Of a stretch of DNA of 48,532 nucleotides, positions 29,880 through 38,537 are shown piece by piece (the stretch's first letter is position 1; the number at the start of each line of letters is the position of its first letter). The translations under genes and the position numbers were made by a program. The DNA lies in contig JALRLV010000006.1 in assembly GCA_023268715.1 (NCBI GenBank), positions 1-48,532 of the forward strand. Reading direction: 5' to 3'. Below the pieces are notes generated by a model. That model was not told the origin of the DNA and searched no databases. It was given only the letters and a program-made list of their open reading frames with translations. The DNA comes from Candidatus Thalassarchaeaceae archaeon. GTDB taxonomy: Archaea; Thermoplasmatota; Poseidoniia; Poseidoniales; Thalassarchaeaceae.

Positions 29880-32567
29880 TCACTCTTCTTCTTTCGATTC
29901 TGCTAGAGGCCCTGTGCCAGAGAACCCTAGTGCTCCAACAGCAATCATCGCGATACTCGCAATATACAATGCTGCAGTTATGATATCGATTGTTGCAGTA
30001 CCCTCCAATTCACAATCTCCACTTCCGCCGAAATCAGTCCAGTACATAGGCTCCATATTGTCCAGCACCCGACACTTGAAAGTTTCAGCATCTTCATCCC
30101 CAATTTCTGAGAAGGTATGAATTTCGAAAACCGGATGTGTGTCTACATCCATCTCAGGATTAAGCATTCCAGGACCTCTTAGGTCTAGGTGGAACATAGA
30201 GATGGATTTACCGTACATCGCAACTTGGGTAACAGGCTCTACCTTGATGTCTACGGTTGAACCAAAGTATACGGGTAATGCACCCGGAAGTACATCCACA
30301 AAGGATGCAGAGCCAATTAATTTCGCTTGTATTTGGTTTTGTGATGGGTCTAGGTTTACTGTGTGCGCTCTCATTTCAATTCCCTTGTATGTTTCCATAT
30401 TCCCTGGTACTGATTCAGCCATAGCATATCCTACAAGGTTGACCTTGAATGAATTTTCACTGTCTGCGACCCCACCAACAGCACCAGCAACTACGGTGTT
30501 GTCGTTACCGACATGGGCTGATAGTAGTCCCAGAGTTGAGGTTTCTCTGTGTGGTGCCCTCCATGGGAGGTGCTCGGTGAATCCGTACAATTCGCCATCT
30601 TCACAGGGGTACATCCCACTTGAGTCTGCATTTGCCATTGTTCCATCCGAATTCAACTTGAAATCACAGTGTCCATCTCCGTCAGAATTGATGTATCCCT
30701 GGCGCAATCTTTGTCCCATATCTTCCCCATCTGTACTTGCGACATATACATCATAATCTCCAGTAGTAACGCTATCCGAGCCGAAGTATGTTTCATTTGT
30801 TTCGAGACTTACCCAACCCAATGCCATATTGTCAGGTTCTCCGTAAACAACATCGGCCACGATGATGTCTCTCCAGCCGAACAACCAGTTATCGACTGGC
30901 TGGGTGATGAAAGCGGATCCGCCGTATTGGAAGCCCAATAATGCCCCAATTACTTGGTCGAACATGAAATCCGCAACCCAACTTCGAACTGCCGAGGCAT
31001 CAGATTCCGAAATATCGTAAAGTCCTGCGACATACGCATCATTCCAATCAGTTGTTTCGCCTCCTTCTTCTGTTGGAAGAGTGCTTCCTGAAAGCTCTCC
31101 GTACATGAATACACGTGCGAAATCGGAAGTCAAAGCATAAGGAGATGTGTAAAGGATCTCCTGTACCTTAGCGACATCCATGTCGACTGCACCTTCGAAA
31201 TCTCCTCGATTAAGGCCAATAGGTATGTATCCTCCAGCAATTGGCTCCTCGCCCCCAAAGGAAAGTTGCCACCAATCATCAGCATTGATCGTACCTTGGC
31301 CACCTGCGAGAATCATTTCAAATTCAGTTGGGGTGCCAACTAGGCCAATCCATTGTCCAGCGTAATCCGACAATCCTAGTAGTTGAGTCAGTCCAATTCC
31401 ATATGTTGTCATAGTTCCGAATAAGTCTCCATCGGCACCGAGCAAGAATAATGCAACGCCGTTTAATGGGATTCCACTGTAGTCGGATACAGATAGAAGT
31501 CCGTTAGCAATGTCTGCATCAGGAGTTCCGAATAGAACCCCATTCAATACATCTGGATCTGCAATGTCGACTCCGCTGACTTCATCCAATCTCTCCCTCA
31601 AGTCTGTGGCTTCAGAGAGCTCGGCACCGCCTCCACGAGCAAGGAAAGTACCTCCTGCCAGAGAGTATACTGCCAGATCGATTGCATTCATTTGTTCGCC
31701 AGAATCTGCATAACCATACAAAGCGGCTCTAGTTTGGGTAGTCGCTCCACCATCCGGGGCACCCATGCCTGCGACAAGCATAGGGCCGATGTCACAGGTA
31801 AGAGCAATACAAGTTCCAGTAGAAGGGTCGACTGCATCAGTCATTATTCCATCAGTGTATGTTGAGAAATCAGGCATCCCGTCGCTGCTTCCACCATTTG
31901 CTTGCATGTAAGCGCCCGCCAGGGTCCCCACTGCTCCGTTAGCTGCAACCAATCCAGAAATGTCTTCTGAGGCCCAAATTGAAGGTGCTCGGTTTTGCAG
32001 ATCGTTGGCTATCATGCTGTTAGCGAATCCAGCCTTAGCAAATACTTCACCATAGATTATTCCGGTTGATATTCCGGCGATTCTTTGAGTATTCCATAAG
32101 ATGTTAACTTGAGTGATTTCAGTTGAACCAGAAACAGAATTGTGTGAATCTCCATTGTCATCTATCCAGGTACAGTTCTCGCACCATTCAAAACTATCAA
32201 ATTCAGAATAAGTTATTTCCCCAGCATCATAATCAAAATCTAGAATTTCTCTAGTTGTTGTGACTTCGTAGATGAAAGGCCCCATTTTCGTAAATTCATG
32301 TGCTTCTCCCGCATCTACACCTTCTGGGTTATCTAGAGAATATGCGAAATATACTCTCTCCGAGGTCGATACTAACCATTCATCATCATAATCATTGGTG
32401 TAGTTTTTGTTTCCGTCGTCATCATAGCCATCATAGCCATCGGCGACTGCATCAGCCACACCTGCTTCTACTTGCCCTGCTACAAACGGCGCTAATGCTA
32501 GGAAATTAATCCCAATTAACACAAGTCCAGTCACTAACAGTACGCTTGCCTTTTGTTGGTTGTCCAT
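29880..32567 (-). CDS. CD36/LIMP-2/SR-B family membrane protein (895 aa)
   Basis: Topology matches CD36: a short cytosolic N terminus, one helix (about 7-30), a large external domain, a second helix (about 860-882) and a short charged tail. Family motifs occur in the right order: VYFAYSLDNPEG...KMGPFIYEV (GPF at 96-98; CD36 has N-P-E...GPY-x-Y-R-E), EITYSEFDSFEW, then FITQPVDNWLFGWRD (W561-D567; CD36 has ELLWGYKD), VDIKVEPVTQVAMYG (CD36 has VDINPxTG) and MEPMYW near the second helix. It is about 400 residues longer than human CD36, mostly from an insert at about 190-540. Eukaryotic members bind or move fatty acids, lipoproteins and sterols. A function in lipid capture is inferred. The ATG at 32567 has GAGTGAT upstream. 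Confidence 0.8.
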   Translation of the reverse strand: MDNQQKASVLLVTGLVLIGINFLALAPFVAGQVEAGVADAVADGYDGYDDDGNKNYTNDYDDEWLVSTSERVYFAYSLDNPEGVDAGEAHEFTKMGPFIYEVTTTREILDFDYDAGEITYSEFDSFEWCENCTWIDDNGDSHNSVSGSTEITQVNILWNTQRIAGISTGIIYGEVFAKAGFANSMIANDLQNRAPSIWASEDISGLVAANGAVGTLAGAYMQANGGSSDGMPDFSTYTDGIMTDAVDPSTGTCIALTCDIGPMLVAGMGAPDGGATTQTRAALYGYADSGEQMNAIDLAVYSLAGGTFLARGGGAELSEATDLRERLDEVSGVDIADPDVLNGVLFGTPDADIANGLLSVSDYSGIPLNGVALFLLGADGDLFGTMTTYGIGLTQLLGLSDYAGQWIGLVGTPTEFEMILAGGQGTINADDWWQLSFGGEEPIAGGYIPIGLNRGDFEGAVDMDVAKVQEILYTSPYALTSDFARVFMYGELSGSTLPTEEGGETTDWNDAYVAGLYDISESDASAVRSWVADFMFDQVIGALLGFQYGGSAFITQPVDNWLFGWRDIIVADVVYGEPDNMALGWVSLETNETYFGSDSVTTGDYDVYVASTDGEDMGQRLRQGYINSDGDGHCDFKLNSDGTMANADSSGMYPCEDGELYGFTEHLPWRAPHRETSTLGLLSAHVGNDNTVVAGAVGGVADSENSFKVNLVGYAMAESVPGNMETYKGIEMRAHTVNLDPSQNQIQAKLIGSASFVDVLPGALPVYFGSTVDIKVEPVTQVAMYGKSISMFHLDLRGPGMLNPEMDVDTHPVFEIHTFSEIGDEDAETFKCRVLDNMEPMYWTDFGGSGDCELEGTATIDIITAALYIASIAMIAVGALGFSGTGPLAESKEEE

Positions 32568-32601
32568 GGTATCACTCAAGCCCCCCTCGTGTGCCCGAAG
32601 G

Positions 32602-32608
32602 AAATAAG
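32602..32608 (-). promoter_or_regulatory. TATA box of the CD36-like gene
   Basis: The minus-strand sequence CTTATTT lies about 37 bases before the ATG at 32567, giving a predicted leader of about ten bases that just holds the ribosome site. Confidence 0.45.
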
Positions 32609-32618
32609 CGATTCGACT

Positions 32619-32636
32619 CTAGTGTTACCTAGTGTT
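32619..32636. promoter_or_regulatory. Direct repeat CTAGTGTT x2 with 10-base period, candidate activator site
   Basis: CTAGTGTT occurs at 32619-32626 and again at 32629-32636, one helical turn apart, immediately upstream of the TATA box of the CD36-like gene. Same-face repeats beside the TFB recognition region are where archaeal activators often bind. This is inference from position and spacing only. Confidence 0.4.
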
Positions 32637-32674
32637 GCAGAGCACACCGGCTATATTCGCCTTTTTTTCCGAAC

Positions 32675-34330
32675 TTAAGCAAAGCCGAATGCATCTAATT
32701 CCCTTGCGAAGGTATACACCATGATTGGAACTAGAATCACACCCATTCCGTGCGACCTTCGGATACCAATTCTAGGTGCCATAAGACCGATCATTGTTCC
32801 AATAACTAAAGTTCCAACTCCAATCCAATCTGTAGATATCCAAACTAGAATGGTAATGAAAGCACTAACCGAAATCACTAGGTTTCTGAGAGGTACTAAT
32901 TCGTGCATTTTCAACATACCTTTTCCGACCTCAATCATTACTGGAACAGCAAATAATCCTGATGCGACTGTAATAGCAAGCAGTCTAACGAAATCGGCAG
33001 GCGGCTCAACAGCATTCCAAATGTCGATCGGATACATCATATTCAATGCTAGAGCGGCTCCAGAACGTGGCCTTCCTACCATGTACAGGAAACCCAGAAC
33101 CATAACAGTGACTGCGGTGTTGACAGACGATAGAATTGCAATAATCTCTAGGTCTCTTTGTTGATTATTGTTGACCAAATCCAAGTCTGGTGTAGCACCT
33201 GCTTCGGAGAGCGCCTCTTGGAATAACAAGCGATCATCATCCGATAGGTCATCCATCCCCTCAAACACCATCATCTGTGGCATCTGTTCAAATCCAGGTT
33301 GAGTTCCATGCTCGAAATCTGCTGGAATGTAGTTGGGGTCGGTAAGTTTACCCCAAAAGTTTCGAGCACTCATAACTACGACAGTTGCCTGTGCCGCAGT
33401 CATTCCTGGAAGGATTGCCATAACAGAAGAAACTACTGCTGAAAGGAATGTTGGAACTGCCAAGGGTTTAGGGTCTGGCATTTCCCAATTTTGTTCTTGG
33501 GGTGGAATTTCGCTTGTTGTTACGTAGATATCAATTAGGTTTGCAATCCCAAATAATCCAGCTAAGCTAGGGAATAACAACGAAGCAGATGGGATTCCAA
33601 CCGGTGATCTAGCGGGTAATTCGAATACCGCCCACCCATAGAATCCGGTAAGTAAGAAATAGGCCGTTGCAACTAGTATTCCAGCAACTCTAGAACTTTC
33701 CCCGAGTCGAAAATCAATCACATCATATCGTCTTCGAATACTGAGTCTCCCCATCGGTATAGTAAACTCCACTGGTTTTTTCAATGGCCATTTTAACTTC
33801 TGAGTTATTTTTTGTGACCAAACTGGCCATGGTAATCGCGTTGTTTCAGTCAAAATTAGGAATATGGAGATGAATAATAGAATCCATGGTAATTGTTCAC
33901 GGCTTGCTTCATACAAACCCAACCCCGGATTTTCTCCGAAAAGTAGGCGCGCAACAATTAGCAGAGGAATTGACATCAGCATACCCATTTGGGAGCCGCG
34001 AGCAGAATATGCAACACCTTGAGCGGCTTGACCAGAAATCAACATCCTATGTCCCGGAAGTAAAGCGAGTGCCATGTTGTCATCGGGTGCTCCTACCAAT
34101 GCACTTGGAATGTAATTAAGGAATGTGTGAACAGTTCCACATGCAACAATAATCCCTGCTACTGCATCTAAGGGGATACCAATGCCGACAGCAACAGGTG
34201 ATAGTGACAAAGCGATCAAAGCGACGTTATTTACGTGGAAACCAGGAATTAATCCAGTCAAACAACCAAGGAATATCCCAAAAATAAATGACCCAATTAA
34301 CCAACCAAAATCGATTAACCAAGGGTCCAT
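32675..34330 (-). CDS. TctA-family (COG1784-like) polytopic membrane protein
   Basis: About twelve hydrophobic segments fill the 551 residues. The N-terminal helix pair with FGIFLGCLTGLIPGFHVNNV is the glycine-rich TctA signature in the form seen in archaeal COG1784 proteins. TctA proteins are the large membrane subunit of tripartite tricarboxylate transporters, but archaeal versions usually stand alone, and no TctB or TctC partner is here. The substrate is unknown; an organic acid is a reasonable guess. GAGGTG six bases before the ATG overlaps the end of the upstream OB-fold gene, so both are cotranscribed. Confidence 0.85.
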   Translation of the reverse strand: MDPWLIDFGWLIGSFIFGIFLGCLTGLIPGFHVNNVALIALSLSPVAVGIGIPLDAVAGIIVACGTVHTFLNYIPSALVGAPDDNMALALLPGHRMLISGQAAQGVAYSARGSQMGMLMSIPLLIVARLLFGENPGLGLYEASREQLPWILLFISIFLILTETTRLPWPVWSQKITQKLKWPLKKPVEFTIPMGRLSIRRRYDVIDFRLGESSRVAGILVATAYFLLTGFYGWAVFELPARSPVGIPSASLLFPSLAGLFGIANLIDIYVTTSEIPPQEQNWEMPDPKPLAVPTFLSAVVSSVMAILPGMTAAQATVVVMSARNFWGKLTDPNYIPADFEHGTQPGFEQMPQMMVFEGMDDLSDDDRLLFQEALSEAGATPDLDLVNNNQQRDLEIIAILSSVNTAVTVMVLGFLYMVGRPRSGAALALNMMYPIDIWNAVEPPADFVRLLAITVASGLFAVPVMIEVGKGMLKMHELVPLRNLVISVSAFITILVWISTDWIGVGTLVIGTMIGLMAPRIGIRRSHGMGVILVPIMVYTFARELDAFGFA

Positions 34331-34339
34331 TTCAACACC

Positions 34340-35893
34340 TCATCTGACATCTATACAGAATTGCATTGTATTCCCAACAGAATCTTCGGTGGTAGATAAT
34401 CTTCCAGTCCAATCAAGAGGCCCTTGACCCTCTGCTTGGCTTGCCTCAGTTCCATCTCCAAGTAGACAGACCCTTTCTTCCGATCCAGACCTCTGAATCC
34501 ATTGGTTACCATCTGCGTCCATAACTGCCTCTCCATTAATAACGACCAGTTTCCCAATATCCCATTTCCAAGAGTTGTAACCGTCCCCCCAGTTCAGTGT
34601 GTTTGGAGATGGCGGTTGACCTAGAGTCCAAGAACGGGCTTCAAGAATAACTCGTCCATCGCTTTCGGACCAGATTATTGTCGCATTGAATCGTATTGAT
34701 TGACCTCCTTCGATATATTCTGCATGCTCACCAATTAGGTGAATTCTTAGTTTGGTTTGGCGTGCGAAGTAATCTGCTCCGTCTCCGACGTATCCTTTGT
34801 CGTAATCTGGAGGTATAGGGTCAGTAATCCATCCTTCGAATGTATGGTTCTGATTAAGATAACTAAATGGATTCTCGGCAACATCTAGTAGAGGAGTTAC
34901 ATCATCTCCAAAGTTACCTGCGTTATTTTCCGCCTTATATCCGTCTGCTCTCAGACAGATGGTTGCCTCATCTGTTGACCAGACCAACCGACCATACCAT
35001 TTTCTTTCGACACCCTCCAATCCTGCATCTACATCTTCTTGTGAAGGCAATAAACAGAGCCGGTCGGTTGGAGAATTTCCGATTAACCACCATGTGCCGG
35101 AAGATTTGGTTGCTGTTCCCTCAATTGATACATTCTTTCCAACTTCATAGGTCAGTGTGTAGGGTTCTAACTCCCATGATAAGTCAACAACGGATCCTTC
35201 GTTTAGAACTTCAATCGCGGTTGCTTGTACTAATAATCTCCAGCGAAGCGAACGCTGATCATATTGTAGCCACCCAGAAATTTCCACATGGCTTCCTGCT
35301 TCTATCCAATCGATTACTCTCCCTTCAATTTGCATGTACAACAAGTGGTCCGCATTTCCATAGGAGGGGTTGTCCATAAGGCTCAATGAATGGTACGTGA
35401 CATCAGGTTCAAGAGATTCGGACAAATAACCATCAACTTTTACCGACATGTTAGCGAAGTTCTGAGGATTCATTGCGACTTCGACCAATTGCATAGCCGT
35501 GTACTCTATCGAGTCGCAATCGGAATCAGCACACACTATAGCGCCGTATCCATTTGATGACAACCAAATTCGACCGTTCCATTCAGTCACTTCTCCTTCG
35601 ACAGTGATTACGGTACCAATAGGGGGAATCTCATTATTTCGGTCTACAAACCATCGGACTTCGACTACCGAGTGGCCATCCACTTCTCTAACTTGCAAAT
35701 CTATTCTGTCCGCTTGTTCACCATATGGGTCAACGACGAAACTAGTTAGCACTCCTTTGACCTTCACAGATTCCCTAGGATATTCATGAATCTCGTCAAT
35801 TTCAATCAAATCGGGTTCTCGTATTACCGCATAGAAATTCATTGTAGATACTAGCAAAAGAGATGTGAAGAACATCACCCAAAGTTTCGCCAT
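34340..35893 (-). CDS. Secreted or membrane-tethered protein of repeated OB-fold-like domains (517 aa)
   Basis: An N-terminal helix (LWVMFFTSLLLVSTMNFYAV) acts as signal or anchor. The remainder looks like three or four beta-barrel modules, each beginning with a V-x-V/I-x-G-x-x-x strand and ending with a cysteine segment: VKVKGVLTSFV, MSVKVDGYLSES, NVSIEGTATKSSGTWWLIGN and LVVINGEAVMDADGNQWIQR. This recalls the OB-fold (tRNA_anti-like) domains found in some archaeal exported proteins, a fold often binding nucleic acid or sugar. It is the first gene of the minus-strand cluster; a TATA-like GAATATTC lies at about 35924-35931. The family cannot be named with confidence. Confidence 0.75.
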   Translation of the reverse strand: MAKLWVMFFTSLLLVSTMNFYAVIREPDLIEIDEIHEYPRESVKVKGVLTSFVVDPYGEQADRIDLQVREVDGHSVVEVRWFVDRNNEIPPIGTVITVEGEVTEWNGRIWLSSNGYGAIVCADSDCDSIEYTAMQLVEVAMNPQNFANMSVKVDGYLSESLEPDVTYHSLSLMDNPSYGNADHLLYMQIEGRVIDWIEAGSHVEISGWLQYDQRSLRWRLLVQATAIEVLNEGSVVDLSWELEPYTLTYEVGKNVSIEGTATKSSGTWWLIGNSPTDRLCLLPSQEDVDAGLEGVERKWYGRLVWSTDEATICLRADGYKAENNAGNFGDDVTPLLDVAENPFSYLNQNHTFEGWITDPIPPDYDKGYVGDGADYFARQTKLRIHLIGEHAEYIEGGQSIRFNATIIWSESDGRVILEARSWTLGQPPSPNTLNWGDGYNSWKWDIGKLVVINGEAVMDADGNQWIQRSGSEERVCLLGDGTEASQAEGQGPLDWTGRLSTTEDSVGNTMQFCIDVR

Positions 35894-36047
35894 GCGGTGC
35901 GGATGGGTTTCTAATGCTTGAATATTCAGTGGTTGGAATCAGAGATATTTGACAATAATTCTCACTCGAGGTAGTACTTTTTGGACTGAAAATTTCTTGC
36001 CGAAGGAGAATAAGGTTCATCTCACCGATACTGTCGAGAGTCAGCCA

Positions 36048-36124
36048 GGACCCGTAGCTCAGTTGGTTAGAGCGCTCGGCTCATAACCGAGTGGCCATCG
36101 GTTCAAATCCGGTCGGGTCCACCA
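36048..36124 (+). tRNA. tRNA-Met (anticodon CAT), elongator type likely
   Basis: Acceptor GGACCCG pairs with CGGGTCC, the anticodon stem CTCGG/CCGAG encloses CTCATAA with anticodon CAT, the T arm carries GGTTCAAATCC, and CCA is encoded (36122-36124). The initiator tRNA is excluded because the anticodon stem lacks the three G-C pairs and position 1-72 is G-C. A tRNA-Ile2, whose CAT anticodon would be modified to read ATA, cannot be excluded by sequence alone. Confidence 0.92.
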
Positions 36125-36241
36125 AATTATCCTTATTTCGTTGGTTGATTCCATTCAAGAAATTTGTGAGCCAAAGAGTAATTTCAGACAAGAATTAGTG
36201 GTTAGAAAATGGAATACAGCGAAGCCGACGGTGCTAACCCC

Positions 36242-36248
36242 TAAATAC
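36242..36248 (+). promoter_or_regulatory. TATA box of the following surface-protein gene
   Basis: TAAATAC is centred about 26 bases before the ATG at 36271, as expected for a leaderless mRNA. Confidence 0.45.
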
Positions 36249-36270
36249 GGCCTAAGTCGGCCCCAAGATG

Positions 36271-37209
36271 ATGAGCACTGCAAACAAGGTTCGACCTGCC
36301 CTTATGATACTGCTAGTGTACTTCCTAAGCACATGGGCTGCAGCAGCACCTGTCCAGGCTCAAGGTGCAGTTCCTGACATCACCCTGACATGTGACCAAC
36401 CCCAACCAATTGATGTCTATCCGGGTGCAACCAGATCGAGTATAATCAATTGCAGAATTGAGAATCCAACCGTTCATCAAGAAAAGGTCAGAATTCAGAT
36501 TCAGGCCGGCGTTTTGGCCTTCTCCGGCCCTGCCACCATGTCTATCGGAGGAGGCTCTGAGGTGTCCTTCCAAGTTCTAGTTCGGGCTGAACTCCGAGCG
36601 CCTGAAGGACAGCACCAAGTAACGGTCAGCGCCGAGGTCACAATGGCTAATGGCGTCCCAGTTACCAGCGAACCATCCGCTGCTAACGTAATGGCGATTA
36701 TTCGCCAATTCAGTCGACTTCGAGTAGCATCTGAAGTAGCTTTCTTGCAACTACGCCCGAAGGTCGATTACAATTTGGTATTCGATGTTTACAACGATGG
36801 CAATGCCCTGGACCGATTCAATATAGAGATTGAAAATTATGACCAGTTGAATGATGACGGATTCCAACTTAGTATACCGCTAGTTAGTGTAGAAATCGAA
36901 TCAATGGCTCCTCCAGAGAAGATTAGAGTTCAGATGAGAACGCCAAAGAACCAAGGTTGGACGGATACATATTTCGGTTTACAATTCAAAGCCACGTCAG
37001 AATACTCGGTGAGGACGGAAGGTATCCCGAATTACCAAATTCAAACTATGACGATTTACATCAGAGGTGTTTACCTTCCAGGATTCGAATTGATTGGTAC
37101 ATTGATGATTACAGCTCTAGCCGCAGCAGCATTTGCAGGTAGATCCTCAGGGTTAACCAATGATGAGGAATCAGACGAACTAGAACCTCTGGATGCACGT
37201 TTGTTCTAA
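36271..37209 (+). CDS. Secreted beta-sandwich protein with C-terminal membrane anchor (312 aa)
   Basis: A signal peptide (ALMILLVYFLSTWAAAAPVQA, cut near AQG) is followed by two Ig/CARDB-like beta-sandwich domains: one with PGATRSSIINCRIENPTVHQ (about 45-150) and one with VDYNLVFDVYNDGNALDRFN (about 165-265), a sequence typical of archaeal NPCBM-associated or alpha-galactosidase-like additional domains. The end has YLPGFELIGTLMITALAAAA, a PGF motif leading into a membrane helix, then a 23-residue acidic tail; the tail makes it less typical of archaeosortase substrates. It is probably an envelope structural or adhesion protein. Two adjacent ATGs exist (36268 and 36271); TATA spacing favours the second. 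Confidence 0.82.
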   Translation: MSTANKVRPALMILLVYFLSTWAAAAPVQAQGAVPDITLTCDQPQPIDVYPGATRSSIINCRIENPTVHQEKVRIQIQAGVLAFSGPATMSIGGGSEVSFQVLVRAELRAPEGQHQVTVSAEVTMANGVPVTSEPSAANVMAIIRQFSRLRVASEVAFLQLRPKVDYNLVFDVYNDGNALDRFNIEIENYDQLNDDGFQLSIPLVSVEIESMAPPEKIRVQMRTPKNQGWTDTYFGLQFKATSEYSVRTEGIPNYQIQTMTIYIRGVYLPGFELIGTLMITALAAAAFAGRSSGLTNDEESDELEPLDARLF

Positions 37210-37298
37210 TAATCGATAATCCGTGCTCTGCCACCTATGGTTACATTGGGTTGATAACCGACACTAGGGACGCGATGTTCAATAGAGAGGTTACTGAC

Positions 37299-38537
37299 AT
37301 GAGTGATGGCGGATTGCTGAAGAAGGCTATGGACGTTCAACAACCAGCAGATGAAATAGTCGCCGTGGCGGCATCTTCACCGAATGAATCAAACGATTCT
37401 CCCAGTATTGGCAACATTCTCGGAACTATCGCATTGGGTATGGTTTTACCATTCTTCTTTCTGATGTGGTTCGGCGGGATAATTCCATTAATCCCCTCGA
37501 GCGTGCTTTCACTTATTGTAATATTAGTCTCGGTCTCATTCGTTTGGTGGAGATTGGATGGAGGACTTCCATCAATGGCAGGTGGAGCCGGGATAAATAG
37601 AACTGTAGCCGGCTCTATTTTTATGGCACTCATCCTTCTTTTAGGAACACCAGCATTACTATCCATTGTACTTACTGGAGACATGACTCTAGGCGAGATA
37701 GAGTTCGACGATGATGGCTCTGAAATGACAATTAAAATCAGGCAGAACGGTGGTTCAGGTTCACACGATGCAACAATCAGTATCAGCCAATCTGGTAGTG
37801 AAGTTATGAATGAGGTTCAATCATTTAAGATAAACAAAGAAGATAGTCGAGGTGATTATGGAGAGATTACAATTAACGTTGATGATTTCTATTCGTCCAA
37901 CGCTCTTCCTTCAGATGCAAATCGATATGTTATCAGCGTCTCAGTTGGAGGAAATACATTTACTGAAAACCTTGATTCTAATCTACTTACCAGAACCATA
38001 ACAGGTACAGAATCTTCTGCGACCGCTTCACTCAGCACCAATTCAGACCATTGTGGCGATAAAGAAAGATGTGTCAAAGGTGTTGCTTTGACTGGTTCTG
38101 CCGGTCTGGCTGGAGCAGTAGGATATCCGCCTGCAGGACTTCCATACGCCGATTATTCGATGCAGGTTACGATGTTTTACGAACGAGATAATGTTGCAAT
38201 AAATTACCCTACAATTACAGTAGACAGCACTAGCGCTACATGGGATGCTAACGGTGGCGAGTGGGGCTCTGGAACCGGTATAATTGGAGACGCGGGTTCT
38301 TCATTACCACTCGGAGGATCTGAGTATGCCTCTGATATTCAAGCAGATATTATTCCAATCAGTGCATGGGAGGAGAATGATTACGGTTGCTATACTGTAA
38401 AAATAGAAATCACTCAACAATCCCCTTGGAGTGATAGCACACCTGTGATATTCGAATCCTTCTATCTCTTCGAAAAGACTGGCGATCAGGAAAACGGGGA
38501 ATCCGAGACCTGGACCGAGTCTACTGTTGCATGTTAA
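37299..38537 (+). CDS. Membrane protein with C-terminal beta-rich external domain, unknown function (412 aa)
   Basis: After about 35 polar residues there are three likely membrane helices (LGTIALGMVLPFFFLMWFGG, VLSLIVILVSVSFVWW and TVAGSIFMALILLLGTPALL). The remaining 270 residues form a polar, beta-rich domain with six cysteines, likely external with disulfides. I do not recognise the family. The frame opens at a TTG (37251), but the ATG at 37299 has GAGAGGTT six bases upstream. It converges on the next gene with overlapping stop codons. Confidence 0.75.
   Translation: MSDGGLLKKAMDVQQPADEIVAVAASSPNESNDSPSIGNILGTIALGMVLPFFFLMWFGGIIPLIPSSVLSLIVILVSVSFVWWRLDGGLPSMAGGAGINRTVAGSIFMALILLLGTPALLSIVLTGDMTLGEIEFDDDGSEMTIKIRQNGGSGSHDATISISQSGSEVMNEVQSFKINKEDSRGDYGEITINVDDFYSSNALPSDANRYVISVSVGGNTFTENLDSNLLTRTITGTESSATASLSTNSDHCGDKERCVKGVALTGSAGLAGAVGYPPAGLPYADYSMQVTMFYERDNVAINYPTITVDSTSATWDANGGEWGSGTGIIGDAGSSLPLGGSEYASDIQADIIPISAWEENDYGCYTVKIEITQQSPWSDSTPVIFESFYLFEKTGDQENGESETWTESTVAC

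Noticed and set aside
34867-35379. Plus-strand frame of 170 codons
   Set aside because: It is antisense to the OB-fold-like gene, with His/Leu/Arg-rich composition typical of a shadow frame.
36048-36124. Initiator tRNA-Met
   Set aside because: The anticodon stem lacks the G-C triplet and position 1-72 is G-C, so it is an elongator Met or Ile2 tRNA.
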